DNA of 54,459 nt from an uncultured Pelagibacteraceae bacterium (GTDB lineage Bacteria > Pseudomonadota > Alphaproteobacteria > Pelagibacterales > Pelagibacteraceae). The notes under the pieces were generated by a model, which worked only from the letters and a program-made list of their open reading frames with translations, was not told the DNA's origin and ran no database searches. The stretch spans positions 96,268 through 150,726 of the forward strand of contig CACNAR010000003.1 of the NCBI GenBank assembly GCA_902618485.1, read 5' to 3'. Positions 8,058-17,109 of the stretch are shown here, one piece after another; within the stretch, counting starts at the first letter, position 1, and every line of letters starts with the position of its first letter. A program made the translations under genes and the position numbers.

Positions 8058-8599
8058 AAATAAGATTATTAGTAGCTTTAACAATATTTATGTTTTTTTT
8101 TAAAAACTCATCTGCAGGGAATTATGAAAAAGTTTTTTATGATTTTAAAATAGAAAGTATTACAGGTGAGATTATTAATTTTGATAAATATAGAAATAAA
8201 GTTGTCTTAATTGTAAATACAGCAAGCTATTGTGGTTTTACAAAACAGTATAGTGAATTACAAGGACTTTGGGATCAATATAAGTCTAAGGGTCTTATTG
8301 TATTAGGTGTGCCCTCTAATTCATTCAATCAGGAAAAGAAAAATGACGAAGATGTAAAGAAATTTTGTGAAGTTAATTTTAATATCAGTTTTCCATTATC
8401 AAGTATAACAGAAGTTAAAGGGCGAAATGCGCACGAATTATTTAAATGGGCCGCCGATAATTATGGTAAATCAGCTATTCCAAAATGGAATTTCCATAAG
8501 ATTTTAATAAATAAAGAAGGTAAAGTTGAAAATACTTATTCATCTTTTACTAAACCACTGTCAATTAAGATAATAACGAAAATAGAAAGTATTCTATAA
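8054..8599 (+). CDS. Secreted glutathione-peroxidase-family protein (Cys type)
   Basis: A thiol peroxidase that reduces hydrogen peroxide or lipid peroxides. Residues 1-22 form a signal peptide ending SSA, so it probably acts in the periplasm. The catalytic tetrad is visible: Cys in NTASYCGFTKQY near 51-62, Gln and Asn in NSFNQEKKN near 94-102, and Trp-Asn in PKWNFHKILI near 146-155. A second Cys in KKFCEVNF could serve as resolving cysteine, as in thioredoxin-dependent members. It overlaps nhaA by 4 bp and converges on the metallo-hydrolase gene, sharing 6 bp. Confidence 0.93.
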   Translation: MKIRLLVALTIFMFFFKNSSAGNYEKVFYDFKIESITGEIINFDKYRNKVVLIVNTASYCGFTKQYSELQGLWDQYKSKGLIVLGVPSNSFNQEKKNDEDVKKFCEVNFNISFPLSSITEVKGRNAHELFKWAADNYGKSAIPKWNFHKILINKEGKVENTYSSFTKPLSIKIITKIESIL

Positions 8600-9364
8600 T
8601 TTCAACATAAGACCATCGTGAGCAGGAATAACATTTTTAGGTAAAATCTTTTTAAGCTTACCATAATCTAAAACAGGAGAAAGATTTGTTAAAATAGCCT
8701 TCTTTGGTTTGAATTCTTGAATCATGAATAATGATTTTTCTAAATTAAAATGGGATGGGTGATAATTATACCATAAACAATCAATAACAATATATTTTAA
8801 TTTACGAAAATATCTATAATCTTTTTCATAAATTTTACTAACATCGCTAATGTAAGCTATCTTCTTATCAATTATAAAACAATTAGATTTTACATTACCG
8901 TGATCAACAATAATTGATCTAATATTAATTTTTTTGTGATTATTTCTCGCAAACAAATTCTTTGTTAGTTTATTTAACTTAAGAGTAGCAGGATATTCTT
9001 TCGAGTAACTGTTAAATATATATGAAAAACTTTTTTTTAAATATTTTGAAGTAATCTGGTCTGCATAAACGTTTATTTGTTTTTTACTACTAAGATAGAA
9101 AGGTCTCAAATCATTTATACCGTGTGTTTGGTCCCCATGCATATGAGAATAAAACACTTTATCAATTTTCTTAATATTATGCCTTAATAATTGTTGACGT
9201 AAATCAGGAGACGTATCAAATAAAATATTCTCGTTTGAGGTTTTTAATAAAGCAGAACATCTTGTCCTGTAGTTTTTTTTGTTGTTTGGATCACAATTAC
9301 CAAAAAAACCATCGGGTCTAGGAACACCCATAGAACTGCCGCATCCAAGTATAATAAACTTCAT
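8594..9364 (-). CDS. PhnP-like metallo-beta-lactamase-fold hydrolase with altered metal motif
   Basis: Belongs to the PhnP-like branch of the metallo-beta-lactamase fold, which contains cyclic phosphodiesterases. The start GCGSSMGVPRPDG near residues 8-20 and later segments (DTSPDLRQQLL, VDHGNVKSNCF, YISDVSKI, LTNLSP, PAHDG) fit the family. The usual HxHxDH metal motif reads HMHGDQTHG near 74-82, with Gln in place of the last motif His. It is last in the tmk-holB-metG-tatD cluster, a common alphaproteobacterial arrangement. The exact substrate is unknown, and the Gln may change metal content. Confidence 0.85.
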   Translation of the reverse strand: MKFIILGCGSSMGVPRPDGFFGNCDPNNKKNYRTRCSALLKTSNENILFDTSPDLRQQLLRHNIKKIDKVFYSHMHGDQTHGINDLRPFYLSSKKQINVYADQITSKYLKKSFSYIFNSYSKEYPATLKLNKLTKNLFARNNHKKINIRSIIVDHGNVKSNCFIIDKKIAYISDVSKIYEKDYRYFRKLKYIVIDCLWYNYHPSHFNLEKSLFMIQEFKPKKAILTNLSPVLDYGKLKKILPKNVIPAHDGLMLKL

Positions 9365-9370
9365 ATTAAA

Positions 9371-10132
9371 TTATTTAAAAAAAAGATTATCAAAATTTTC
9401 AGTAGTTATTTTGTCAAGTTTTGATTTTTCAATATCTTTAATTTCTGCAAGTTTTTTAGAGGTAAAATCAATAAAAGAAGGTTCATTTTTTTTTCCTCGA
9501 TTAGGAACTGGGGCTAAAAACGGACTATCTGTCTCAATTAAAATTCTATCTAAAGGTAAAAATTTAAATGTTTTTTGTAATTCCTTAGAATTTTTGAATG
9601 TTATAATACCACTTGCTGAAAAATACGTATTTAAATTAAGTAGATCTTCTGCAAATTTTTGTGAACCAGTAAAACAGTGCATTAAGATCCTAAGTTCTGT
9701 ATCTTTGTATTCACTTAAAATATCGAAGGTATTTTCCTCTGCATTTCTAGAATGGACAATCACTGGAAGATTATTTTTTATAGCAGCATTTATATGGATC
9801 TTAAAACTTTCGATTTGTTTTTTTCTGTCAGAGTTATCATAATAATAATCAAGACCTGTTTCACCTATACCAATAATTTTCTTATTTTCCCTTAAATTTT
9901 TGCTAAAAAATCCAGAGTCGACGATATTTTTATCTGCTTCGTGAGGATGTATTCCAATTGAACCATAAATTATATCGTCTTTTTTTACTATTTCTTTAAC
10001 CCTTGAAAAACTTTTTATAGATGTTGATATTGTTAATATCTTTTCAATGCCTACATCTTTTGATCTTTGAATAACAGCATCCAAGTTACTTAATAAAGGC
10101 TCATGGTCTAAATGGCAGTGTGAATCAATCAT
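9371..10132 (-). CDS. tatD: TatD-family metal-dependent DNase
   Basis: A cytoplasmic TIM-barrel hydrolase of the TatD family, with 3'-5' exonuclease activity in characterised members. Metal ligands are visible: HCHLD at residues 4-8, the Glu in GIGETGLDYYYD near 89-100, His in VIVHSRNAEE near 124-133, His in LMHCFTGS near 151-158, and Asp in ETDSPFLAP near 200-208. The length of 253 residues is typical. Its start overlaps the metG stop by 8 bp, within the tmk-holB-metG cluster. Despite the name it is not linked to the Tat export genes further along. Confidence 0.96.
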   Translation of the reverse strand: MIDSHCHLDHEPLLSNLDAVIQRSKDVGIEKILTISTSIKSFSRVKEIVKKDDIIYGSIGIHPHEADKNIVDSGFFSKNLRENKKIIGIGETGLDYYYDNSDRKKQIESFKIHINAAIKNNLPVIVHSRNAEENTFDILSEYKDTELRILMHCFTGSQKFAEDLLNLNTYFSASGIITFKNSKELQKTFKFLPLDRILIETDSPFLAPVPNRGKKNEPSFIDFTSKKLAEIKDIEKSKLDKITTENFDNLFFK

Positions 10133-11666
10133 TTTTTTTTTCTATCTTATTAAAAAGAATGTTTATCTTATTAATTGAATTTCCTTGTTTTAAAAAAGTA
10201 TTATCTCCTATTGATGCAAAATCAATATCTTTTTCAGTTAAGTTAAAAATCTTTAAAGCTTTTAGAGATGATTGAGGTATAATTGGATAAAGCAAGAAAC
10301 TTACCTTTCTTACGATCTCAAGAGTCGAGTATACAATTGTATTCAATCTTAAAGGGTTGTCTTTTTTTTTCCAGGGCTCTTGGTCATTAAAATATTTATT
10401 TGCTTCAAACAATGAATTAATTATGTAGTCAATATAAAAATTGATATTTTGATTATCAATTTCAAGTCTAATTTTACTTAGATTTTTTTTATATTTATTT
10501 AAAATATCTAAGTCGTCTTTTTCAAAATTAATTTTTTCTGGAATTTTACCTGAACAATTTTTAATTGTGAAAGAAACAACACGTTGACATAAATTGCCAA
10601 AGTTATTGGCCAAATCACTATTTATACAATCCTCTAATTTATCTTGGGATATATTGCCATCATTTCCAAAAGAAACTTCTTTTATAAGATAGTATCTTAA
10701 TGGATCTAAACCATATTGATCTATAATTTCAATTGGATCTAAAATATTTCCTTTTGATTTTGACATTTTTTCTTCGTTAGAAAGTATCCATCCATGACCA
10801 AATACTTTTTTTGGTGGTGTTATTTTGGCTGCAAGTAAAAAAGCTGGCCAATAGATTGCATGAAATCTTAATATATCTTTACCAATTAAATGTACACTTG
10901 CTGGCCAAAATTTTTTAAATAATTCATCGTCTATCTGAGGATAATTTAATGCACTCATATAATTTGTAAGAGCATCTAACCATACATAAATCACATGACT
11001 ATCATCATGTGGTACTTTTATACCCCAAGAAAAACTTTTTCTACTTACAGATAAATCTTTCAAACCACTTTTAACAAAACTGATCACTTCATTTTTACGA
11101 GATTTAGGGGATATAAAATCCGGATTTTCTTTGTAGAATTTTAATAATGGTTTTTCCCATTTTGAAAGTTTAAAAAAATACGATTCCTCATCGACCCACT
11201 CTACTAAAGATTTGGATGAAATTGCTACTTTTTTATTATCTAAATCTTCAATCTCATCATCATTGTAAAAAGCTTCATCAGAAACTGAATACCAACCTGA
11301 ATACTTTGATAAATAAATATCTCCATTTTTCTTTAATTCATTCCATAAAAATTGAACTGATTTTTTATGACGATCTTCTGTTGTTCTTATAAAATCGTTA
11401 TTTGTTAAATTTAAAGTTTTTGATAAATCTTTGAATGTTTTGCTTAATTCATCACAAAATTCTAAGGTTTTAACTCCTTTTTTTTCAGCCGCTCTTTGTA
11501 TTTTTAATCCGTGTTCATCAGTACCAGTAAGGAAATAAACATTAAAACCGTCCATCCTTTTAAATCTAGCAAAAAAATCCGCTATTATACTTGAATAAGC
11601 ATGACCCATATGAGGTTTTGCAGACGGATAATAAATTGGGGTAGTAATATAAAAATTTTTAGCCAT
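10125..11666 (-). CDS. metG: Methionyl-tRNA synthetase
   Basis: Charges tRNA-Met with methionine. This class I synthetase shows the HIGH-type motif as HMGHAY at about residues 18-23, LTGTDEHG near 45-52 and KMSKSKGN near 296-303. The connective-peptide region lacks the CxxC pairs of zinc-containing MetG (the stretch around GWYSVSDEAFY has none), and no C-terminal tRNA-binding domain is fused, so it is the short single-chain form of about 510 residues. It overlaps holB by 8 bp and tatD by 8 bp. Confidence 0.97.
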   Translation of the reverse strand: MAKNFYITTPIYYPSAKPHMGHAYSSIIADFFARFKRMDGFNVYFLTGTDEHGLKIQRAAEKKGVKTLEFCDELSKTFKDLSKTLNLTNNDFIRTTEDRHKKSVQFLWNELKKNGDIYLSKYSGWYSVSDEAFYNDDEIEDLDNKKVAISSKSLVEWVDEESYFFKLSKWEKPLLKFYKENPDFISPKSRKNEVISFVKSGLKDLSVSRKSFSWGIKVPHDDSHVIYVWLDALTNYMSALNYPQIDDELFKKFWPASVHLIGKDILRFHAIYWPAFLLAAKITPPKKVFGHGWILSNEEKMSKSKGNILDPIEIIDQYGLDPLRYYLIKEVSFGNDGNISQDKLEDCINSDLANNFGNLCQRVVSFTIKNCSGKIPEKINFEKDDLDILNKYKKNLSKIRLEIDNQNINFYIDYIINSLFEANKYFNDQEPWKKKDNPLRLNTIVYSTLEIVRKVSFLLYPIIPQSSLKALKIFNLTEKDIDFASIGDNTFLKQGNSINKINILFNKIEKKND

Positions 11667-12579
11667 TCAAAATTTTATCGTTTAATTCTATAAAAAAAGA
11701 CTCCTCATCAAGATTAAATTTATTAATTTTTTCTATTTTCTTAACAAAATAATTATAGTATTCCATATTAAATAATATTGATTTTTTTTTAAATAAACAC
11801 TCTATTACTTCATAGAAGATATATCTTAGGTCTTTTTGTTTTTTGATATGATTATCTTTAATTAAGATATTAATGAAATCTTTTAATTCAATTTTTTTTA
11901 AATCTATATTATTTTCATCACAAAATTCGATCATTCTATAAACATTACCTGGAGAAAAATAATAATTGATAAAATCAGTATTAACTGAATTATAGATATC
12001 CCCATTAATCAATTTATTAATTACAAAAATAGATTCTTTATTAGTTAAATTAATGTTAAATTTTATAAATCTAGAAGTTAATGTAGATAATAAAGTTTTT
12101 TGATTTTGAATAAGTATAAAATAGATATTGTCATTAGGTTCTTCAATCTCTTTTAATAAAACGTTTATACTACTTTTATTAAGGTACTCACTATTGTCTA
12201 TCAAAATAAATTTAGGTTTATTGTTAAGTGATGATTTATTTAAAACTTGTATTATATTTCTAATCTGATCAATATTGATTTTTTTTTTATCTGCTTGAAT
12301 ATCTATTAAAAAAAAATTTGGACACGATCCATTGTTAATTAATCTAAAAGATCTATTCTTTTCATCAATTTTAAAATGATCAATATCATATGGAAAATCC
12401 TCATTTTTTGAGAGAACAAAATTTATTAAATGATAGGCCAATGTGGATTTACCGATCCCCTTCTGTCCTTTTAACAAAATTTTATTTGGAAGTTTGTCTT
12501 CTTGATACAAAAAAATAAGATTTTTTAATACATTTCCGTGAATAAGTAATTCTAGTTGATTTGAAGGATTTAATTTCAT
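11659..12579 (-). CDS. holB: DNA polymerase III delta-prime subunit
   Basis: Clamp-loader component that helps place the sliding clamp on DNA. A Walker A motif is present at GQKGIGKST near residues 38-46, and the AAA+ pattern follows: FILIDNSEYLNKSSINVLLKEIEEP near 124-148 (Walker B and SRC-like region) and TLTSRFIKF near 164-172. The C-terminal third is divergent and Asn/Lys/Ile-rich. Position between tmk and metG is the standard alphaproteobacterial order and supports holB over dnaX, which is also longer. It overlaps tmk by 4 bp. Confidence 0.92.
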   Translation of the reverse strand: MKLNPSNQLELLIHGNVLKNLIFLYQEDKLPNKILLKGQKGIGKSTLAYHLINFVLSKNEDFPYDIDHFKIDEKNRSFRLINNGSCPNFFLIDIQADKKKINIDQIRNIIQVLNKSSLNNKPKFILIDNSEYLNKSSINVLLKEIEEPNDNIYFILIQNQKTLLSTLTSRFIKFNINLTNKESIFVINKLINGDIYNSVNTDFINYYFSPGNVYRMIEFCDENNIDLKKIELKDFINILIKDNHIKKQKDLRYIFYEVIECLFKKKSILFNMEYYNYFVKKIEKINKFNLDEESFFIELNDKILNG

Positions 12580-13190
12580 TTAATAAGATCATTAATCTTT
12601 CTAATTATAATTTCTTTATTTTTTTTTAATTCTAGATTTGAGTCAACAATTAAGTGTTTATTCTTTTTATTTCTAACAATTTTTAAGTAACCTTTTTGTA
12701 CTTTTTCATAAAATTTGCTGCTAAATTTATCATATCTATTCAGTTTATTTCTTTTTCTTAATCTTAAGAACATATTTTTGTTATTTACAATGTTTAAAAA
12801 AGTAAAATCAATTTTAAAATCATTTAGAATTACACTGTGAATTTTTTTAATTAAATCTAAGTCAACACCGAATCCAAAATGTTGATAAGCTATGGTGGAG
12901 TCAACAAATCTATCAATAAGTATAATCTTTTTTTTATGAAATTTTTTTAATTTTTGTATATTTTCACTCCTCGAGGCTGAATATAAAAATAAATCAGTAT
13001 TTCGGTTAAAATTTGATTTTTTATTAAGAATTAATTTTCTAATAATCTCTGAATTCTTACTGCCGCCAGGCTCCCTTAAATATATATATGGAATTCTTTT
13101 TTTTTTTAAAAATTTACATACATTGTTAATATGAAGAGATTTTCCACTACATTCAATACCTTCAAAAACAATAACAGGCTTATTAGACAT
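12576..13190 (-). CDS. tmk: Thymidylate kinase
   Basis: Phosphorylates dTMP to dTDP for DNA synthesis. The P-loop is at residues 9-18 (FEGIECSGKS), where most homologues have GxExAGKS-type spacing; LREPGGS follows near 39-45 and the DRF(V)DSTIAYQ motif near 94-104 marks the DRY/DRx catalytic region. The lid region is short and lysine-rich. The length of 204 residues is typical. It overlaps the DD-carboxypeptidase gene by 8 bp and holB by 4 bp. Confidence 0.95.
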   Translation of the reverse strand: MSNKPVIVFEGIECSGKSLHINNVCKFLKKKRIPYIYLREPGGSKNSEIIRKLILNKKSNFNRNTDLFLYSASRSENIQKLKKFHKKKIILIDRFVDSTIAYQHFGFGVDLDLIKKIHSVILNDFKIDFTFLNIVNNKNMFLRLRKRNKLNRYDKFSSKFYEKVQKGYLKIVRNKKNKHLIVDSNLELKKNKEIIIRKINDLIK

Positions 13191-14334
13191 CGCCCCAAAT
13201 CAAATAATTAATAGATTTCATAAGTCTTGAAAACATATTAACTTTTTTAACTTCATTAGCAGCTAGCAAATCATATTCTCCAATTATATTTTCATTATAA
13301 GAAATATTTAATTTTCCAATTATTTGATCTTTTTTAATTGGCGCTTCAACTGGTCCATTATAGTTAACCGATACTTTTAATAATCTTTTTTGTGCTTTTT
13401 TGATGGTTTTATATATGTCCTCATTCACATATACACTTACTTGTTTTTCTTTTCCCAACCACACATCAACTTTATCTAAAGATTTTTTTGCTTTAGCTAT
13501 TTCAATGAGATCAAAATTTGTGATACCATAAGTTAACAACTTAGTGCTCTCCCTAGATCTGCTATTTTTAGTTTCAAATCCACTCCCAACAGCTATTAAT
13601 CTTCGTCCATTTTTTTCTAATGATGAGGCTAAAGAATATTTTTCAACCGCTAAGTACCCAGTTTTGATTCCATCCGCACCAAGGTTTTTATAGAGAAGTG
13701 GATTACGATTTCCCTGAGTTATGGGGTCACCACCTGTTCTATCCCAAGTAAACTCTTTCTCACTAAACATTTGATAATATTCGGGGTGTTCTTTAATAAG
13801 GTAATTAGACATTATAAGAATATCCCTTACAGTCGAGTAATTATCTGGATCATTAATTCCTGATGAATTAGTAAAATTTGTATTTTCCATGCCTAATTCT
13901 TTGGCCTTCATTGTCATCAAAATTGCAAATTCCTCTTCGGTTCCCGCAATACCTTCAGCTAAAGCAATACAGGCATCGTTTCCAGAAGCGACAATAATTC
14001 CTCTAAGTAAATTTTCTACAGTAACTTCATCTCCAACCATTATAAACATTGAGGAGTAACCAGCAGTGGATAATCTCCATGCTTTTTCTGATATTATAAA
14101 TTTATCCTCTAAATTTAAATCACCAGACTTAATTAAATCAAATGCGATTATAGATGTCATAATTTTAGTCATCGAAGCTGGGTAAATTGATCTATCAGGA
14201 TCTTTTTCATAAAGTATCTCTCCAGACAAAAAATCTTGTAAGATAGCAGTTCTAGCCTTTATTTGAATATTTGCATTCAAGTAACTCGAAAGAAATAATA
14301 TTGTTAAATTAATTATAAAAATCTTTTTAAACAT
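13183..14334 (-). CDS. dacC: D-alanyl-D-alanine carboxypeptidase (PBP5/6 type)
   Basis: A periplasmic penicillin-binding protein that trims the terminal D-Ala from peptidoglycan peptides. A signal peptide covers residues 1-21. The three active-site motifs are SMTK near 53-56 (nucleophile Ser), SGN near 115-117 and KTG near 219-221. The C-terminal region after about 280 matches the beta-rich PBP5_C domain. No obvious amphipathic membrane anchor is seen beyond MFSRLMKSINYLIW, which may serve as one. Flanked by an RlpA/SPOR lipoprotein and tmk; the dacC versus dacA or dacD symbol is nominal. Confidence 0.93.
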   Translation of the reverse strand: MFKKIFIINLTILFLSSYLNANIQIKARTAILQDFLSGEILYEKDPDRSIYPASMTKIMTSIIAFDLIKSGDLNLEDKFIISEKAWRLSTAGYSSMFIMVGDEVTVENLLRGIIVASGNDACIALAEGIAGTEEEFAILMTMKAKELGMENTNFTNSSGINDPDNYSTVRDILIMSNYLIKEHPEYYQMFSEKEFTWDRTGGDPITQGNRNPLLYKNLGADGIKTGYLAVEKYSLASSLEKNGRRLIAVGSGFETKNSRSRESTKLLTYGITNFDLIEIAKAKKSLDKVDVWLGKEKQVSVYVNEDIYKTIKKAQKRLLKVSVNYNGPVEAPIKKDQIIGKLNISYNENIIGEYDLLAANEVKKVNMFSRLMKSINYLIWGDV

Positions 14335-15073
14335 TATTCAATATTTCTAAATTTTCAAAATTCATTGGCCTAAGTTTTTCGTAGGACTCTTTTAAACTTT
14401 TTATATCATTAAAGGGGCCTATTAGAACTCTAAATTTTGTTTTAGAAAGTTGTTGTATTCTAGAATTCTTAATATTTGTCTCATTTTTAATTCGCGAAAT
14501 CATAGTCTTTGCTGAACTTTTATAATAAAAATCAGCTAGTTTTATCGAATAAGAGAATTTAAGTTTTTTATTTTTCTTTTTCTTCTTAGGTGTTGAATTT
14601 AAGTCTTTTATTTGAATACCATCAACTGGTGCTTTTTCAGCAACTTTTTTTTCTTCCTCGAATGTCTTACTTTTTTTTGCAATAAAAGCAGAATTTTTTG
14701 AGACTAATGTTATTTTCAGTAATGGTTCGTTAAAATCAAGATCCAAATCTTCAGCTATTCTTTTAGATATAATAGAATTATAAAAATCTGAAAATTTTTG
14801 ATTATTAGATTTCACTTCTGCAATCAAAGACTTGCCATTTTTTGGATTTGTAATCTTGACAGTTGATTTTCTTTTTAGTGATTTGTGATAAATCATTAAT
14901 GATCTATCATCTAATTTCTTTATTTTATCTAAACTTTCGTCAAAAATTAAAGCAAATCCACTATTAGCATATTTTTTTTCTAATTTTATTTCGGTATTAT
15001 CTAATTGTTTGGGGACTTGGACACAACCCATCAAAAAAAAGGAGAGTAATATAAGTAAAATTTTATAGTTCAT
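14327..15073 (-). CDS. RlpA-like lipoprotein with SPOR domain; catalytic region degenerate
   Basis: An outer-membrane lipoprotein candidate: signal peptide with lipobox LMGC at residues 14-17. Residues of about 30-125 fit a divergent double-psi beta-barrel (VKITNPKNGKSLIAEV, then RIAEDLDLD), and the last 70 residues (SYSIKLADF to PMNFENLEIL) are a SPOR fold that binds denuded peptidoglycan at septa. RlpA proteins usually carry an NDRGP-type motif with a catalytic Asp; here the place reads KSNNQKF, so lytic transglycosylase activity looks lost. It sits between the MltB-like gene (11-bp overlap) and the DD-carboxypeptidase (8-bp overlap), so a cell-wall role is likely. Confidence 0.75.
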   Translation of the reverse strand: MNYKILLILLSFFLMGCVQVPKQLDNTEIKLEKKYANSGFALIFDESLDKIKKLDDRSLMIYHKSLKRKSTVKITNPKNGKSLIAEVKSNNQKFSDFYNSIISKRIAEDLDLDFNEPLLKITLVSKNSAFIAKKSKTFEEEKKVAEKAPVDGIQIKDLNSTPKKKKKNKKLKFSYSIKLADFYYKSSAKTMISRIKNETNIKNSRIQQLSKTKFRVLIGPFNDIKSLKESYEKLRPMNFENLEILNNV

Positions 15074-16064
15074 TTTTAAATTTATCCTTTAAGGTACAAA
15101 CAGCTAAAGCAAATCTCAAAGACCTATTCCATTGAAGAATTATTTCATAATTATCAAATACAATATAAGCAGGGTTTAAGGTATCTGCTCCTGGAATAAT
15201 ATTTTTATCAGGAGTAATTATTGCAACATTATAGTTAGATTTTAAAAAACTTAATTCATCATAATTCTCTATATATTTTTTAAAAAAACTTAATCTTTTT
15301 TTATTATGAAGTTTTTTAGCAGAAACATTTAAATATTTTTTTGGTATGTTTTTTTTAAGATCTATCCGGTAAAAGCAAGGAGAATTTTTTTTCCAACCGA
15401 TCTTCTTTAGATAATTTGCTGCAGACGCGTAAGCATCATGAGAATTTTTTAAATTTATATGATTGTCAGTATTAAAATCAATAGCATGATTTTTTATAGT
15501 TGAGGGCATGAACTGAAAAAAACCAAATGCTCCTGCCCATGAACCATATAAAGATTTATAATCTATTTGATTTTCATCTATTAACTTAAGTAAAATTAAA
15601 AGTTCTTTAGTAAAAAACTCAGATCTTCTTTTATCGTAGCTCAATGTTGCTAGTGAGGAAATAATATCCATTTTACCGACATAAGTTCCATAATTTGTTT
15701 CTATTCCCATTAATGATAGTAAAAGTTCTTTTTCAATCTCAAACTTATTTTCAACAACATTAATCAGCTCTTTATTATTTGAATAAAAGTCAACTCCTTT
15801 GCTCAATTTTTTTGAAGACGCTCTTTTTGAAATATAAGTTTTAGTATCCTCATAAAATTCAGGTTGATATCTATCATATTTTATTACATTCGATAGAAAC
15901 CTAGCATCAGTCATTACAAGATCAAAAGTTTGCTCAGAAATATTGTTGTCTAAAGCTCTTTGTTTAAAATTTTTTTTCCAATTTTCAAAACTTTGAATTT
16001 CATTAGCAAAGGAATTAGACTGGAAAAAAAATACAATTAAAAAAAAAATTTTAATTTTGTTCAT
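15063..16064 (-). CDS. mltB: MltB-type lytic murein transglycosylase
   Basis: A periplasmic enzyme that cleaves the MurNAc-GlcNAc bond of peptidoglycan. A signal peptide occupies residues 1-20 (ends SFA). The MltB catalytic Glu is in LMGIETNYGTYVG near 116-128, followed by WAGAFGFFQFMPST near 168-181 and YAxxANYLKKIGW near 215-227, all family hallmarks. No lipobox is visible, so it is probably soluble, unlike E. coli MltB. The length of 333 residues is typical of alphaproteobacterial members. It overlaps the rarD-like gene by 14 bp. Confidence 0.94.
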   Translation of the reverse strand: MNKIKIFFLIVFFFQSNSFANEIQSFENWKKNFKQRALDNNISEQTFDLVMTDARFLSNVIKYDRYQPEFYEDTKTYISKRASSKKLSKGVDFYSNNKELINVVENKFEIEKELLLSLMGIETNYGTYVGKMDIISSLATLSYDKRRSEFFTKELLILLKLIDENQIDYKSLYGSWAGAFGFFQFMPSTIKNHAIDFNTDNHINLKNSHDAYASAANYLKKIGWKKNSPCFYRIDLKKNIPKKYLNVSAKKLHNKKRLSFFKKYIENYDELSFLKSNYNVAIITPDKNIIPGADTLNPAYIVFDNYEIILQWNRSLRFALAVCTLKDKFKNEL

Positions 16065-16929
16065 ATAAATCGTTTAAATATATAATTACAGCAATCCAAA
16101 TGATAATAAAACTTAGAAATTTCACTAATGAAAATTCCTCCCCATAATAAAAATAACCTAAAATAAACTGTAAAGTTGGCGTAATGTAAAATATCATTCC
16201 AGTCGGACCTAAACCAATTAATTCAACTCCTCTTACATAAAGGAACAAGGGAATCACTGTCATTGGACCGGCTAAAAGCAAATACAGACTTAGTCCTGGG
16301 TTATTCAAACTAAAATCATTAAAGTTGTTATTTGCAATAATATAAAATGCAACAACAGCAAATGGAAAAATATACAAGCTTTCAATTAATAATCCAATGT
16401 CAGTGTCTATTTCAATTTTTTTTCTTACTAGGTTATAGAATGCCCAACTAAAAGCTACGACAAGACCAACCCAAGGTAAAGACTTAAGATTAAATAAAAT
16501 TAATATTATAATTGATATTAAAACTAAAAGGATTGAGAAAATTCTTTTTTTATTGAGTTTTTCTTTGAAAAAAACATATCCTAAAAGAACACTGATTATT
16601 GGCATAATAAAATATCCAAAACTTGCATCTATAATTCTTTCGGATGCTACGGCATAAATCCATATAGACCAATTAACAAAAATTAAAAAACCAGATACAA
16701 ATAACGCGATTAATTTTTTTTTATCTTTTATTTCTTTTAGAAAAATTTGCCATTTAGATAAAAAGGTTGTGGTAAAAACTAACATGATCGCAGTCCATAA
16801 ACATCTATGTACCACTAATTCAGTATGACCAATAAAAGATACTGACTCAAAATATATAACTCCAATAAATCCCCACCAAAATGAACCCAGTGAAGTTAAA
16901 ACCAGACCTTTATTAAAATTATTTTTCAT
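16051..16929 (-). CDS. rarD: RarD-like EamA-family permease
   Basis: A ten-helix inner-membrane permease of the drug/metabolite transporter superfamily. The N-terminal GSFWWGFIGVIYFESVSF and HTELVVHRCLWTAIML are RarD hallmarks, and the two EamA repeats span about residues 10-140 and 150-285. Substrate is not known for RarD proteins; resistance links are only by name. It is the first gene of the minus-strand cell-wall and replication cluster, beginning about 85 bp from tRNA-Ser on the opposite strand, so the cluster promoter is probably in that gap. Confidence 0.9.
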   Translation of the reverse strand: MKNNFNKGLVLTSLGSFWWGFIGVIYFESVSFIGHTELVVHRCLWTAIMLVFTTTFLSKWQIFLKEIKDKKKLIALFVSGFLIFVNWSIWIYAVASERIIDASFGYFIMPIISVLLGYVFFKEKLNKKRIFSILLVLISIIILILFNLKSLPWVGLVVAFSWAFYNLVRKKIEIDTDIGLLIESLYIFPFAVVAFYIIANNNFNDFSLNNPGLSLYLLLAGPMTVIPLFLYVRGVELIGLGPTGMIFYITPTLQFILGYFYYGEEFSLVKFLSFIIIWIAVIIYLNDLYEQN

Positions 16930-17013
16930 ACTAATTAAATGAACAAAATATCAAGACTAATTAGACTATTTTATAGTTGAATTAAATATTTTTAATTATA
17001 AAAGCTTTTACAA

Positions 17014-17103
17014 GGAGAGATGGCTGAGCGGTTGAAAGCACCGGTCTTGAAAACCGGCAAAGGGGCAACTCTTTCCTGGGTTCGAATCCCAGTCTCTCCG
17101 CCA
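17014..17103 (+). tRNA. tRNA-Ser (anticodon TGA), CCA encoded
   Basis: Acceptor GGAGAGA pairs with TCTCTCC, with discriminator G and encoded CCA. The anticodon arm CCGGTCTTGAAAACCGG has TGA in the loop. A long class II variable arm (about 15 nt after the anticodon stem) and the T-arm with GGTTCGAATCCC complete the structure. Length is 90 nt. Confidence 0.97.
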
Positions 17104-17109
17104 TAAAAT

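Noticed and set aside
10125..11666. Loss of zinc site in MetG as an oddity
   Set aside because: Zinc-free MetG forms are widespread in bacteria, so absence of CxxC here is not unusual.
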